64,000 bases of DNA from an uncultured Lachnospiraceae bacterium (lineage in GTDB: Bacteria; Bacillota; Clostridia; Lachnospirales; Lachnospiraceae): positions 1 through 64,000 of the forward strand of contig CANQTH010000003.1 in the NCBI GenBank assembly GCA_947626795.1. Reading direction: 5' to 3'. A program made the position numbers and the translations under genes. Positions 37,551-46,552 of the stretch are shown in pieces; within the stretch, counting starts at the first letter, position 1; every line of letters starts with the position of its first letter. The notes beneath the pieces are model-generated. The model worked only from the letters and a program-made list of their open reading frames with translations. It was not told the DNA's origin and made no database searches.

Positions 37551-37570
37551 GCCGCACCCCATCCATTTCC

Positions 37571-37699
37571 AGGCTTCCGCCTTCGCTCCGAGCGGTATCA
37601 CAGCTTCCGCTATTATGGCATATGCCTTCCGCATATGCCATGCGCAAGCCTGGATGCCACTCCGCTCCGGGCGGTACAATAGCTTTTGCTATTATACCA
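37571..37699 (-). repeat. Imperfect direct repeat pair flanking a palindrome in the flgE-flbD gap
   Basis: CATAATAGCGGAAGCTGTGATACCGCTCGGAGCGAAG versus TATAATAGCAAAAGCTATTGTACCGCCCGGAGCGGAG (minus strand); GGCATATG...CATATGCC between. Confidence 0.75.
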
Positions 37700-37705
37700 T
37701 ATTTC

Positions 37706-37730
37706 GGGGAACTATGAAACACAGTTCCCC
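37706..37730. terminator. Hairpin downstream of flgE
   Basis: GGGGAACT-N9-AGTTCCCC. Confidence 0.45.
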
Positions 37731-37785
37731 AAAATAAATGATCTTTTTTTCTATTTTCTGTTAATTCCCATAATATTTTTAAAAA

Positions 37786-39132
37786 TTAACGTTTCAGATT
37801 CACCAATTCTTCCAATAAAGAATCCGACGTCGTGATGATCCTGGAGTTCGCCTGGAACCCTCTCTGCGTCGTGATCATTTCCGTAAATTCATTGGCGAGA
37901 TCCACGTTGGACATTTCCAGCACGCCGCTCGACATCTTGCCGCCGTCGGCCGTGATATCCTGCCCGATCCCGTCGAATTCCCCGGAGTTCAAAGTCGTCT
38001 GGTAGCAGTTCTCGCCGACTTTCTCCAAGCCGGACGGATTGGCAAATTCCGTGACCGCGATCTGCCCGAGCAGCTCGCGGTTGCCGTTATCGTAGCTTCC
38101 GTAAATTTTCCCGTCTTCCTGCACCTGCAGGCCGATCAGGTCGCCTAAGCGCCGCCCTGTCCCGGTGATCTTGTCGCTCGCGCCCTTGTCCATGCTAAGC
38201 GTGCAGTTCCCGCTGTTGTCGTAGTTCTTGGACTGGCTGAAGTCGATGTTGATGTCGCGGAACTTATCGCCGAGCGCGGACATATTCAAGGAAACCGACT
38301 CCTGCCCCGGCTCTCCGATATAGGTGAATTTCCCGGCGTTCGGCTCCCCGGCGTTAAACTGCAGCGTCGTATCCTCAAACACGTTGTTGGCCAACGGCGC
38401 CCCGTTCTCGTCCAGGTAAATGGAACGATTGTTGGAATCTAAGATATCGGTAAGCGATACGGTATACGTCTTCGCGTCCGCGTCCACCGTCTTAACGGCG
38501 AACTTCGCCGTGTAGCCGTAGCCCAGCGCGTCAAAGAAATTCAGGCTCATGATATATCCCTCGTCGGAATTTACCTGCGTGTTGTTCGCATCCAAAACGC
38601 CGTCGCAGACCGCCTCGGTCGTCGCTTCTGGCGGGGATGTCATGTTTTCCTCCGTCATGATCGCCAGCTTGGAGACTGTATCCTTGCGGATATCCCCGGT
38701 CGTCGGGTCTACCTGCCATCCCATGACATTGTAGCCTTCAGCTTTCGTCGCCAGATTGCCCGCACCGTCCACATAGAACGCCCCGGCTTTTGTGAACAGG
38801 TTCACGGAACCGTTGTTCACGATGAAGAAGCTGTTCCCGGTAATGCGCAGGTCCCAGCCGTCCCCGGTCGTCTGCGTGGAGCCTGGCGTCGTGATGTTCA
38901 CGGACGTGGACCCCATCGTGACGCCAAGGCCGATCTGCTTCGCGTTCACGCCGCCTTTCGTGACCGTCGCGCCGGACGCGTTCGACGTCGTCTGGTACAT
39001 AAGCTCGCTGAACGTCGTGCTGGACGACTTGAACGCCACGGTGTTGACGTTTGCGATGTTGTTACCGATTACATCCATCTTGGTCTGGTGTGTCCTTAAT
39101 CCTGCCACGCCAGAATACAATGCTCTCATCAT
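37786..39132 (-). CDS. flgE: Flagellar hook protein FlgE
   Basis: MMRALYSGVAGLRTHQTKMDVIGNNIANVNTVAFKSS; C-terminal QANSRIITTSDSLLEELVNLKR. Confidence 0.95.
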   Translation of the reverse strand: MMRALYSGVAGLRTHQTKMDVIGNNIANVNTVAFKSSSTTFSELMYQTTSNASGATVTKGGVNAKQIGLGVTMGSTSVNITTPGSTQTTGDGWDLRITGNSFFIVNNGSVNLFTKAGAFYVDGAGNLATKAEGYNVMGWQVDPTTGDIRKDTVSKLAIMTEENMTSPPEATTEAVCDGVLDANNTQVNSDEGYIMSLNFFDALGYGYTAKFAVKTVDADAKTYTVSLTDILDSNNRSIYLDENGAPLANNVFEDTTLQFNAGEPNAGKFTYIGEPGQESVSLNMSALGDKFRDINIDFSQSKNYDNSGNCTLSMDKGASDKITGTGRRLGDLIGLQVQEDGKIYGSYDNGNRELLGQIAVTEFANPSGLEKVGENCYQTTLNSGEFDGIGQDITADGGKMSSGVLEMSNVDLANEFTEMITTQRGFQANSRIITTSDSLLEELVNLKR

Positions 39133-39213
39133 AATGAATTGACCTCCTAACTTCCTGCCGCCCATCTGGCCTTCTCTGTCATTCAAAGGCCGCTAGCCCC
39201 CTGTAAGGTCCGG

Positions 39214-39612
39214 CTATATGATCACGGCTCCATCGATATTCGTATAGATATTTTCTTCTGACTCCGTCTGGTCCATTGCCGTCACGACCGTCTTGTTCGG
39301 CACGTTCACAATGAACGAGTACGTGTCCACGATCACGAGGGATTCCCGCATCCCCTTCGCTTCCGCTTTTTCCGCGGCCGTCTCCAAACGCTCCTTCTGC
39401 TCGCTCGACAGCTCGATGTTCCTCGCCTGCAGGCGCATGGAAGCGTGCTTTGAAAATTTCAGCGCGGAATCTTCGTTCACAGACTGCTTCTTCTTTAAGA
39501 TCTCGCCAAAGGACATTTCCCCGTCCGGGGCCTTCGCGCCCTGGCTTCCTCTTGTCAGATATTGGCCCGCAACCTGTTCTATGGAAGAGAATTGTTTTGA
39601 AATCTTATTCAT
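39214..39612 (-). CDS. Flagellar operon protein (TIGR02530-like)
   Basis: SKHASMRLQARNIELSSEQ, VNVPNKTVVTAMDQ. Confidence 0.85.
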   Translation of the reverse strand: MNKISKQFSSIEQVAGQYLTRGSQGAKAPDGEMSFGEILKKKQSVNEDSALKFSKHASMRLQARNIELSSEQKERLETAAEKAEAKGMRESLVIVDTYSFIVNVPNKTVVTAMDQTESEENIYTNIDGAVII

Positions 39613-39675
39613 GGTTATCTCTCCGTTCTCAGCATCCCTGCCGCTCTCCTGCCATAAGCCTCCGTGCCGTCGCTG

Positions 39676-40407
39676 TCATTCCGTCCCCGCGGCCTCTTCC
39701 GCATCGCCTGTCCCATCGGAGCCTTCCGCCTCTTCGCCGTCTTCCTCGCTGCCTCCGGCCGCCCCCACGAGCTGGTTCATCTGATCCACCAGCGCGGTCA
39801 ATTTCTCAAGGGCTGTGGAGTAATACTTCTGAATGTAGTTCTTCTGGTAATCGGTCAGGCTGTCGTATGCCATCGCAACCTTCGCCAGGTTCTCCTTATC
39901 CTGCAGCGTCAGCTTGTTTACGTCCGGGAGGTTCTTGACCGCTTCTTCAAAATCTTCCCCGATGTTGACCGCGTCCATATAATCATTGTCCACGATCGTA
40001 TCCAGATCGTCCAGGGAATACAGGCTGTCGTCAATGGACAGATATACCTTCCCGTTCTCCGTCTTGACATAATCCACGTTCCCGGTCACAAGATTCACGT
40101 CCCCGGAAGCGTTCGAAACTTTCATGATCACCGTCTTGCCGACTAAGTCCGCCGCCTGGCTGGCCTCCATGGAAGCCCTCAGGTTCTGCATCTCTTCCAG
40201 GGAAGAGAACGTCGCCAACTGGGAAATGTATTCCGTATTGGACGTCGGCTCCAACGGATCCTGGTACTTCATCTGCGCCACCAAAAGCTGCAGGAACGCT
40301 TCTTTGTCCAACGAGCTGTTGCTTGTCTTTGACGAACTGCTCAGCGAATCCGCCGAAGCGGTCTCATCAACGATCTTCCCGTCTTTTACTGGTATCGTAA
40401 CTGCCAT
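39676..40407 (-). CDS. flgD: Flagellar hook capping protein FlgD
   Basis: LDKEAFLQLLVAQMKYQDPLEPTSNTEYISQLATFSSLEEMQ. Confidence 0.94.
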   Translation of the reverse strand: MAVTIPVKDGKIVDETASADSLSSSSKTSNSSLDKEAFLQLLVAQMKYQDPLEPTSNTEYISQLATFSSLEEMQNLRASMEASQAADLVGKTVIMKVSNASGDVNLVTGNVDYVKTENGKVYLSIDDSLYSLDDLDTIVDNDYMDAVNIGEDFEEAVKNLPDVNKLTLQDKENLAKVAMAYDSLTDYQKNYIQKYYSTALEKLTALVDQMNQLVGAAGGSEEDGEEAEGSDGTGDAEEAAGTE

Positions 40408-40447
40408 ATCTTCTCTCCTTTCTTTCTGTGGTGTCAAAAAACCCGCG

Positions 40448-41980
40448 CTATGCGGTCAGGTTCATGCGGTTGCCCTGCTCGGACATCATCCTCGCTGCAA
40501 GGCTCTCTTCCTGGGCCGTCCCGTCAAATTCATCCAAGCGGCCGTCCCCGCGGTTCCTTCCAGCCGCCCTGCGCGCCGCCTCTTCCTGCTGCTCGCGCGC
40601 CTGTTCCTGCTGGTTGCCTTCCAGGCTGCGGTCAAACCCATGGCTTGCGACCGTCACCTCAATGGCTTCCACCTTCAGCCCCTGCTCCGCCATGTTTTCC
40701 CTAAGTAAGGACACCTGGCTTTCCAGGGCTTTCTTGACAGCCTCGTTCTGGGCCGCGATCTGCGCAGTGATGGCTCCGTCCTTAGCGACCACTTGCAAAT
40801 AGACTTTCCCAAGGCTCGCCGGGTTGAGCTGCATCTCGATCGAGGATTCCGCCTGGCTGACGACGATCCGCGTCATCTGGCTTATCTGGCGTATGATGCC
40901 CTCCACGTCGATCCGGGACTGCACGGCCGTCTGCGTGATCTCCACCGCCTGCCCCTGGGCCACAGTATGCGTCACGGTCTGGTACGTGACGTGCGTCTGC
41001 TGCGGCTCCGCCTTTTCCGCCGCCTTCGGCTGGCTGGTCTGCGCCTGCTGCCTAAGACCCTGACTGTCGTCCCCGCTCTTCGCGTCCGGTTCCTGCTCCT
41101 GGCTTTCTTCCGGGACATTCGCGACTGGCTCCTGGGCGTCTGACGCGGCTTCTTCCGGCCGCTGGCCCTCTGCCTGCGCCTCGCCTGGCTGCGCCGGCGT
41201 CTTTTCCAATGCGCGCAAAGGCTCCTGCGATCCCTCACCCTGCGCGATATCCTGCAGGTTCCCAAAGCTTTCGTCCTGCGCTGGCTGCGCCTCCCCGGCA
41301 TCCGGCAAAACTTCTCCTTCGATCGGCTGCGGCATGGCTTCCTTTTGCACGCCGTCTTGGATCAGTTCCCCTAACTGGCTGGAAAACTGCTTCATCTCTT
41401 CCGGCGCAAGGCCTAACTGCGGCGCAAGCTCCTGGGACATCTCCAGGATATTCCCAAAAAGCTGCTGGAAATCCTCATTTAACAGCAGCGCCCCGGCGTC
41501 CTCGTTCCCCGACAGCTCCAGCGCAAGGGCCGTAAGATTGGAAAGGTCCATAAGGTCTATGGCCGTAAGCCCCATCGCTTCCATCTGCGCGGCCACTTCT
41601 TCCTCGGACACGCCAAGCTTTTCCGCGATCTCCCCTGTGATCTTTTTCTCAAAAGACCGCAGCTTCTCGGGAGCGTCTTTTGGAAGCTTATCCTGGATGC
41701 CTTCCGGCTTCCCCTCGCCGACCTGGCTGCCGCGGTATCCCGCCTGCGCGGATTCTTTCGCATAAGCCGCGTGGCTGCTGGCGTCCGCCTGCGGGAACGT
41801 GCTTTCCAGATTCCCTTCCTTAAAATATGCCGCCTGCCTGCCGCTGCCGTCGGTAGCCTGCCCGAGCAGCGCGCCAAATGCAAAGGACGCCTTTTCGGCC
41901 TTCCCCTGGGACTGCATATCCGCCAACGGCGACGGATTGCCTATCATTGCCATGATCTGCTGTATCTTCCCCGCTATCAT
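40448..41980 (-). CDS. fliK: Flagellar hook-length control protein FliK
   Basis: Q/E-rich N-terminus and C-terminal SSIEMQLNPASLGKVYLQVVAKDGAITAQI. Confidence 0.92.
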   Translation of the reverse strand: MIAGKIQQIMAMIGNPSPLADMQSQGKAEKASFAFGALLGQATDGSGRQAAYFKEGNLESTFPQADASSHAAYAKESAQAGYRGSQVGEGKPEGIQDKLPKDAPEKLRSFEKKITGEIAEKLGVSEEEVAAQMEAMGLTAIDLMDLSNLTALALELSGNEDAGALLLNEDFQQLFGNILEMSQELAPQLGLAPEEMKQFSSQLGELIQDGVQKEAMPQPIEGEVLPDAGEAQPAQDESFGNLQDIAQGEGSQEPLRALEKTPAQPGEAQAEGQRPEEAASDAQEPVANVPEESQEQEPDAKSGDDSQGLRQQAQTSQPKAAEKAEPQQTHVTYQTVTHTVAQGQAVEITQTAVQSRIDVEGIIRQISQMTRIVVSQAESSIEMQLNPASLGKVYLQVVAKDGAITAQIAAQNEAVKKALESQVSLLRENMAEQGLKVEAIEVTVASHGFDRSLEGNQQEQAREQQEEAARRAAGRNRGDGRLDEFDGTAQEESLAARMMSEQGNRMNLTA

Positions 41981-42087
41981 CCCGATCCCTCCTTTCTTTT
42001 CCTGTTTTTATGTAAAAGGCCGTATTGGCCTTAAACACCAAATCTCCTTGCCGCGCCCAAAGCCCGCGCGGCGAGCCGCAAGGCCGC

Positions 42088-42969
42088 TTACGGCTCCATG
42101 ATCTTCGTGACCCTGGCCGCGATGGCCGAATCCATCTCGCCCAAGATATCCCCTCTGGCGTCCGCGTCCATGTTCTCCAAGATCTTTGCGACCAGAGACA
42201 AGTCGTCCGTCATGGCTTCCATGATCGCAGCCGCCTGTTTCGGCTTCATGGAAGAATAAGTTCCGGCATATTCCTGGATCTGCGCGTCGGCCTCCTCCTG
42301 CTGGACGACCTGCTTATACAGGACTTCCGCGTTGGCGGGATCGATGCTCTCGTAATATGCCTTATATTCAGATATATCGGGCGCATTATCATTAAACACA
42401 ACCTCTTCATAAAATTTTGTCTTTTCTTCTTCAAATGCGGCCTGCTCGTTCTCAAATTCCTTCAGCCGGGCGACCTCCGCCTCCAGCTGCGCCACATTGT
42501 CCGCGCTGCCCTTCGACTGAGACTGCGCGTCCGCAAGCTCTACCTCCAGCTCCTTGATCCGGCCGATGGCCTCCTCCAACGTCGTATAGGGGTACTGCGC
42601 ATCCACGACAGGTTCCTCTTCCGCAGATTCCGGAAGGATCTTATTGAGATAGGGGACGTCCTTCAAGATCGGCTGCAGCACGGTGGAACCGAAGCCCCCG
42701 ATATCCATCTTCACGATAAGGGCGAGGATCGCCAGCCAGATCAGGATGAAAAAGACCGTCGCCACGATCACGGCGAGCTTCCCGCCTCCGCCGCTTTCTT
42801 CCTCTTCTTCCTGCGCCGCTTCCTCCTGCATCTTCTTCCGGTTCTTTTTCTCTTCTTTCTTCTTCTCCCGCTCGGCCTTTTTCTTTGCTTTCTTATCTAA
42901 GGCTTCTGTTTCCTCGTCCAGCATTTCGTCCGCTGCCATCTCATCCACCACCTTATTCTTCTTTGGCAT
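42088..42969 (-). CDS. MotE/YlxF-like flagellar protein with MgtE-N-like C-terminus
   Basis: TM, coiled coil, YSSMKPKQAAAIMEAMTDDLSLVAKILENMDADARGDILGEMD. Confidence 0.75.
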   Translation of the reverse strand: MPKKNKVVDEMAADEMLDEETEALDKKAKKKAEREKKKEEKKNRKKMQEEAAQEEEEESGGGGKLAVIVATVFFILIWLAILALIVKMDIGGFGSTVLQPILKDVPYLNKILPESAEEEPVVDAQYPYTTLEEAIGRIKELEVELADAQSQSKGSADNVAQLEAEVARLKEFENEQAAFEEEKTKFYEEVVFNDNAPDISEYKAYYESIDPANAEVLYKQVVQQEEADAQIQEYAGTYSSMKPKQAAAIMEAMTDDLSLVAKILENMDADARGDILGEMDSAIAARVTKIMEP

Positions 42970-43402
42970 GGTTATGGGTAAAGCTTACCAGCTCATCCAC
43001 CGCCTTGCTTTCCTCGCGCTCCAGCTCTTTCTTGAACTCGTCGAACTCTTTTTCCTTTAAGATCTCATGGGTCTTGCGCTCCGTCATCACTTCCTGCAGG
43101 TGCTTCCTCGCGTTTTCCAGGTTGCGTTCCGCCACATGGACGGCCAGTGCCTGCCGCTGGATCGCGCCCTTCGTCGCCTCGATGGCGATCCGGTTCACCT
43201 TTATCTCATGAAAGTCCAGACGGCCCGTCACAAGCTCGCGCGCCTGCTTTTCATATCTTCCCCTCTGCCGCCGTAAGCTTTCCAGCTTCTCCTCTTCTAA
43301 GCTCAGCTTCGCCGCCGCCGCCGCAAAAGAGCTTTTCGCCTGGGATTCCAGCTTGTATTTGAGATCCAGGATGTTCTGCATCTTATATAAAAACTTCGCC
43401 AT
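42953..43402 (-). CDS. fliJ: Flagellar export chaperone FliJ
   Basis: Coiled-coil protein MAKFLYKMQNILDLKYKLE downstream of fliI. Confidence 0.88.
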   Translation of the reverse strand: MAKFLYKMQNILDLKYKLESQAKSSFAAAAAKLSLEEEKLESLRRQRGRYEKQARELVTGRLDFHEIKVNRIAIEATKGAIQRQALAVHVAERNLENARKHLQEVMTERKTHEILKEKEFDEFKKELEREESKAVDELVSFTHNHAKEE

Positions 43403-43407
43403 GGCCC

Positions 43408-44724
43408 TTAAAACAACCCTTCCAGCATATCTACGATCTCTTCAAATGAAAATTTGCCGTAAGTCGACTGCAGCAAAAACTCGTTTACCGCATCGATCTT
43501 CTCGATGGCATGGTCAATATTCGGATTCGACCCTTTCTTATAAGCACCGATGTTGATCAGGTCCTCGGCCTCCTGGTACGTCGCCATCACGTTCTTTAGC
43601 TTGCCCGCGGCCTCCTTATGCCCGTCGTCCACGATCGAGCTCATGACACGGGAGATGCTCTGCAAGACGTCTATGGCCGGGTAATGGTTCTTGTGCGCCA
43701 GCTTGCGGTCCAGCATAATATGCCCGTCCAGGATGCTCCGGGCCGTGTCCGTGATCGGCTCGTTGAAATCGTCCCCGTCCACCAGCACGGTATACAGCCC
43801 CGTGATGGATCCCTTGTCGGAATTGCCCGCCCGCTCTAAGAGCTTGGGCATCTCGGAATATACGCTCGGCGGGTATCCCCTCGTGACCGGAGGCTCCCCG
43901 GAAGCAAGCCCGATCTCGCGCTGCGCCATGGAAAAACGCGTCAGCGAGTCCATCATCAGCAATACGTCCTTCCCCTGATCCCGGAAATATTCCGCGATCG
44001 CCGTCGCCGTCTTCGCCGCGTTCCGGCGAAGCAGCGCCGGGCGGTCGGAAGTCGCGACGACTACGACGGAACGCCGCATCCCCTCCTCGCCCATGTCGCG
44101 CTCGATAAATTCCCTCACTTCCCTGCCGCGCTCGCCGATCAGCGCGATGACATTGATGTCCGCCCGCGTGTTCCTGGCGAACATCCCAAGCAGCGTGCTT
44201 TTCCCGACGCCGGAGCCTGCGAAGATCCCGATCCTCTGCCCTTTCCCGACCGTGATCAGGCCGTCCACGGCCTTTACGCCGAGCGGCAGCACCTCGTTGA
44301 TGATGATGCGCTCCATCGGGTCGGGCGGCGGCGCGTCCACCGGATATTCCTCGCGCAGGGAAAGCTCTTCCACATCCGTGGGCCGTCCCATGCCGTCTAA
44401 GGTATGCCCCAGCATCTCGTCGCCTACATAAACAGACAAAGGATGTCCCGTATTTTCTACGATACATCCTACGCCTAACCCTTCCACACTTTCATAAGGC
44501 ATAAGAAGCAGCCTCTTGTCCCGGAACCCCACGACTTCCGCCATGATTGAGATATCCCTCGCCTTGTCAATGATAATCCGGCACAGGTCATTCAGCTTTG
44601 CGTTCGGACCAACTGATTCGATCGTAAGCCCCACGATCTTCACTACTTTTCCCAGATGCCTGTAATGGGTCTCGTCCGCCAATCGTTCGTATTTTTCCAA
44701 GTTATATGCCATCTTTTTCCCCAA
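43408..44724 (-). CDS. fliI: Flagellar export ATPase FliI
   Basis: GIFAGSGVGKSTLLGMFARN, LMMDSLTRFSMAQREIGLASGEPPVTRGYPPSVYSEMPKLLERAG. Confidence 0.97.
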   Translation of the reverse strand: MGKKMAYNLEKYERLADETHYRHLGKVVKIVGLTIESVGPNAKLNDLCRIIIDKARDISIMAEVVGFRDKRLLLMPYESVEGLGVGCIVENTGHPLSVYVGDEMLGHTLDGMGRPTDVEELSLREEYPVDAPPPDPMERIIINEVLPLGVKAVDGLITVGKGQRIGIFAGSGVGKSTLLGMFARNTRADINVIALIGERGREVREFIERDMGEEGMRRSVVVVATSDRPALLRRNAAKTATAIAEYFRDQGKDVLLMMDSLTRFSMAQREIGLASGEPPVTRGYPPSVYSEMPKLLERAGNSDKGSITGLYTVLVDGDDFNEPITDTARSILDGHIMLDRKLAHKNHYPAIDVLQSISRVMSSIVDDGHKEAAGKLKNVMATYQEAEDLINIGAYKKGSNPNIDHAIEKIDAVNEFLLQSTYGKFSFEEIVDMLEGLF

Positions 44725-44752
44725 TCATGCGTATTCCTTACAAAATATCGCC

Positions 44753-45562
44753 TTACAGGCTCAAAGAACGCAGCGACTTGATCAGATGCCCAAGCTGCAC
44801 GTCTATGCCGCAGTCAAAGATCCCGGAATCCGTCTCGATCATGCACTGCCTCTCCTGAAGCGACGCGTCCGCCATGATCTCCACACGCACGGAGCTGCCA
44901 ACCCGCTCCGTGATCTCATCCTTATGCTCTTCCACAAATTCATAATCCTTCAGGCTCACCCGCACCTGGAACTCCTTTGTCCCTTCGGCGTTCAAGACCA
45001 CCTTCTGGATCAGATAGATCAATATTTCTTTTTTGTCGTCAAACTGGACGTGGAACACTTTCTCAAACACGTCCGCAACGATATCCACCAGGTAAGGCTC
45101 CAGCTCCTCGATCTTCTGCCTGTAATCCTGCCTAAGCTGTTCCTGTTCCTCTTCCATTTTCTGGCGGAGCCTCGCCAATTCCTGCCCGGCCTTCTCATTT
45201 CCTTCGGAAAGCCCAGCCTCGTACCCATCCTTCTGCGCCTGCTCCCGGATGCCCTGCGCCTGCCTTTCCGCGTCCGCAAGAACGTCCTGCGCCTGCCGCT
45301 TCGCGGCCTCCACCGTCTCTTCCGCTTCTTTCTGCGCGTTCTCAAGCAGCTCCTCCGGGGAGATCTCCGGCTCGACCGGAACGGCCTGCAAGCCCGCGAT
45401 AAAACCGTCCACGCCTTCCTGCGGATTCGGGATCTGCCGCATCATCTCCTGGATCTCCTGCATCCTCGCCTCGATCCTGCTGTTGGAGTTGATGACCCTG
45501 GCGTCCGACTGTCCGGTAACAATATATCGCTGCTTATACAAATTAGACAATGATCTCGTCAC
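44753..45562 (-). CDS. fliH: Flagellar assembly protein FliH
   Basis: Coiled coil and C-terminal FliH/YscL-like domain between fliG and fliI. Confidence 0.88.
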   Translation of the reverse strand: MTRSLSNLYKQRYIVTGQSDARVINSNSRIEARMQEIQEMMRQIPNPQEGVDGFIAGLQAVPVEPEISPEELLENAQKEAEETVEAAKRQAQDVLADAERQAQGIREQAQKDGYEAGLSEGNEKAGQELARLRQKMEEEQEQLRQDYRQKIEELEPYLVDIVADVFEKVFHVQFDDKKEILIYLIQKVVLNAEGTKEFQVRVSLKDYEFVEEHKDEITERVGSSVRVEIMADASLQERQCMIETDSGIFDCGIDVQLGHLIKSLRSLSL

Positions 45563-46550
45563 CTCCGCCTCTGGAGATTACGATCTCCGCGTTATCCTCC
45601 AGCTTGCGGATAATGCCGACAATCTTCTGCTGGGCTTCCTCCACGTCCTTCATGCGGACCGGACCCATGTATTCCATGTCTTCCTTTATCATCGCCGCTA
45701 AGCGCTTTGATAAGTTCTTGAAGATCGCGTTCTGCACGTCCTCGTTCGCCGCCTTGAGCGCGACACCCAGGTCGTTATTGTCCACATCCCGCAGCACGCG
45801 CTGGATGGCGCGGTCGTCCAGGAGAAGGATATCCTCAAATACGAACATCTTCTTACGGATCTCATCCGCCAATTCAGGCTCTTCGATCTCAAGGGATTCC
45901 ATGATATGCTTCTCGGTCGAGCGGTCTACTGTATTCAAAATAGCCACGATCGCGTCTACGCCGCCCACGATCGTATAATCCTGGTTCACCAGGGTGGAAA
46001 GCTTCCGTTCCAACACACGTTCCACTTCCTTAATGACATCCGGCGAAGTCCGATCCATCAGCGCGATACGCTTCGCCACGTCCGCCTGCTTATCCGGCGC
46101 GAGCGCGCTGACGATCATGGCCGCCTGCCCCGCGGACAGGTAGGACAAGATCATCGCGATCGTCTGCGGATGCTCATCCTGGATAAAGTTCAAAAGCTGG
46201 GCCGGATCCGTCTTGCGCACGAACTCGAACGGGCGCACCTGCAGGGAAGCCGTCAGCTTGGAGATGACGCCCTGCGCCTTCTCCTCGCCCAAAGCCTTCT
46301 CCAAAAGCTCTTTCGCGTAGCCAATGCCGCCCTCCGCTATGTATTGCTGCGCCAAGCAGATCTGATAAAACTCGTTCAGCACGTCGTCCTTCGTCTGCGG
46401 CGAGATGCTCCTGGTATTGGCGATCTCCAAGGTCAGCTCCTCGATCTCTTCCTCTTTCAGATGCTTGAAGATCTCGGCAGACTTCTCCGGGCCTAATGCG
46501 ATCAGCAGGATCGCCGCCTTCTGAACGCCATTATATTCTTCTGTCGCCAT
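45543..46550 (-). CDS. fliG: Flagellar motor switch protein FliG
   Basis: GVQKAAILLIALGPEKSAEIFKHL, DEHPQTIAMILSYL. Confidence 0.97.
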   Translation of the reverse strand: MATEEYNGVQKAAILLIALGPEKSAEIFKHLKEEEIEELTLEIANTRSISPQTKDDVLNEFYQICLAQQYIAEGGIGYAKELLEKALGEEKAQGVISKLTASLQVRPFEFVRKTDPAQLLNFIQDEHPQTIAMILSYLSAGQAAMIVSALAPDKQADVAKRIALMDRTSPDVIKEVERVLERKLSTLVNQDYTIVGGVDAIVAILNTVDRSTEKHIMESLEIEEPELADEIRKKMFVFEDILLLDDRAIQRVLRDVDNNDLGVALKAANEDVQNAIFKNLSKRLAAMIKEDMEYMGPVRMKDVEEAQQKIVGIIRKLEDNAEIVISRGGGDEIIV

Positions 46551-46552
46551 AA

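Noticed and set aside
37492-37722. 76-aa minus ORF and the N-terminal extension of the flbD ORF
   Set aside because: They translate the duplicated structured gap in different frames; FlbD homology starts at the internal ATG 37550.
40448-41980. Gln/Glu-rich N-terminus of FliK as unusual
   Set aside because: Low-complexity, poorly conserved N-termini are normal for hook-length control proteins.
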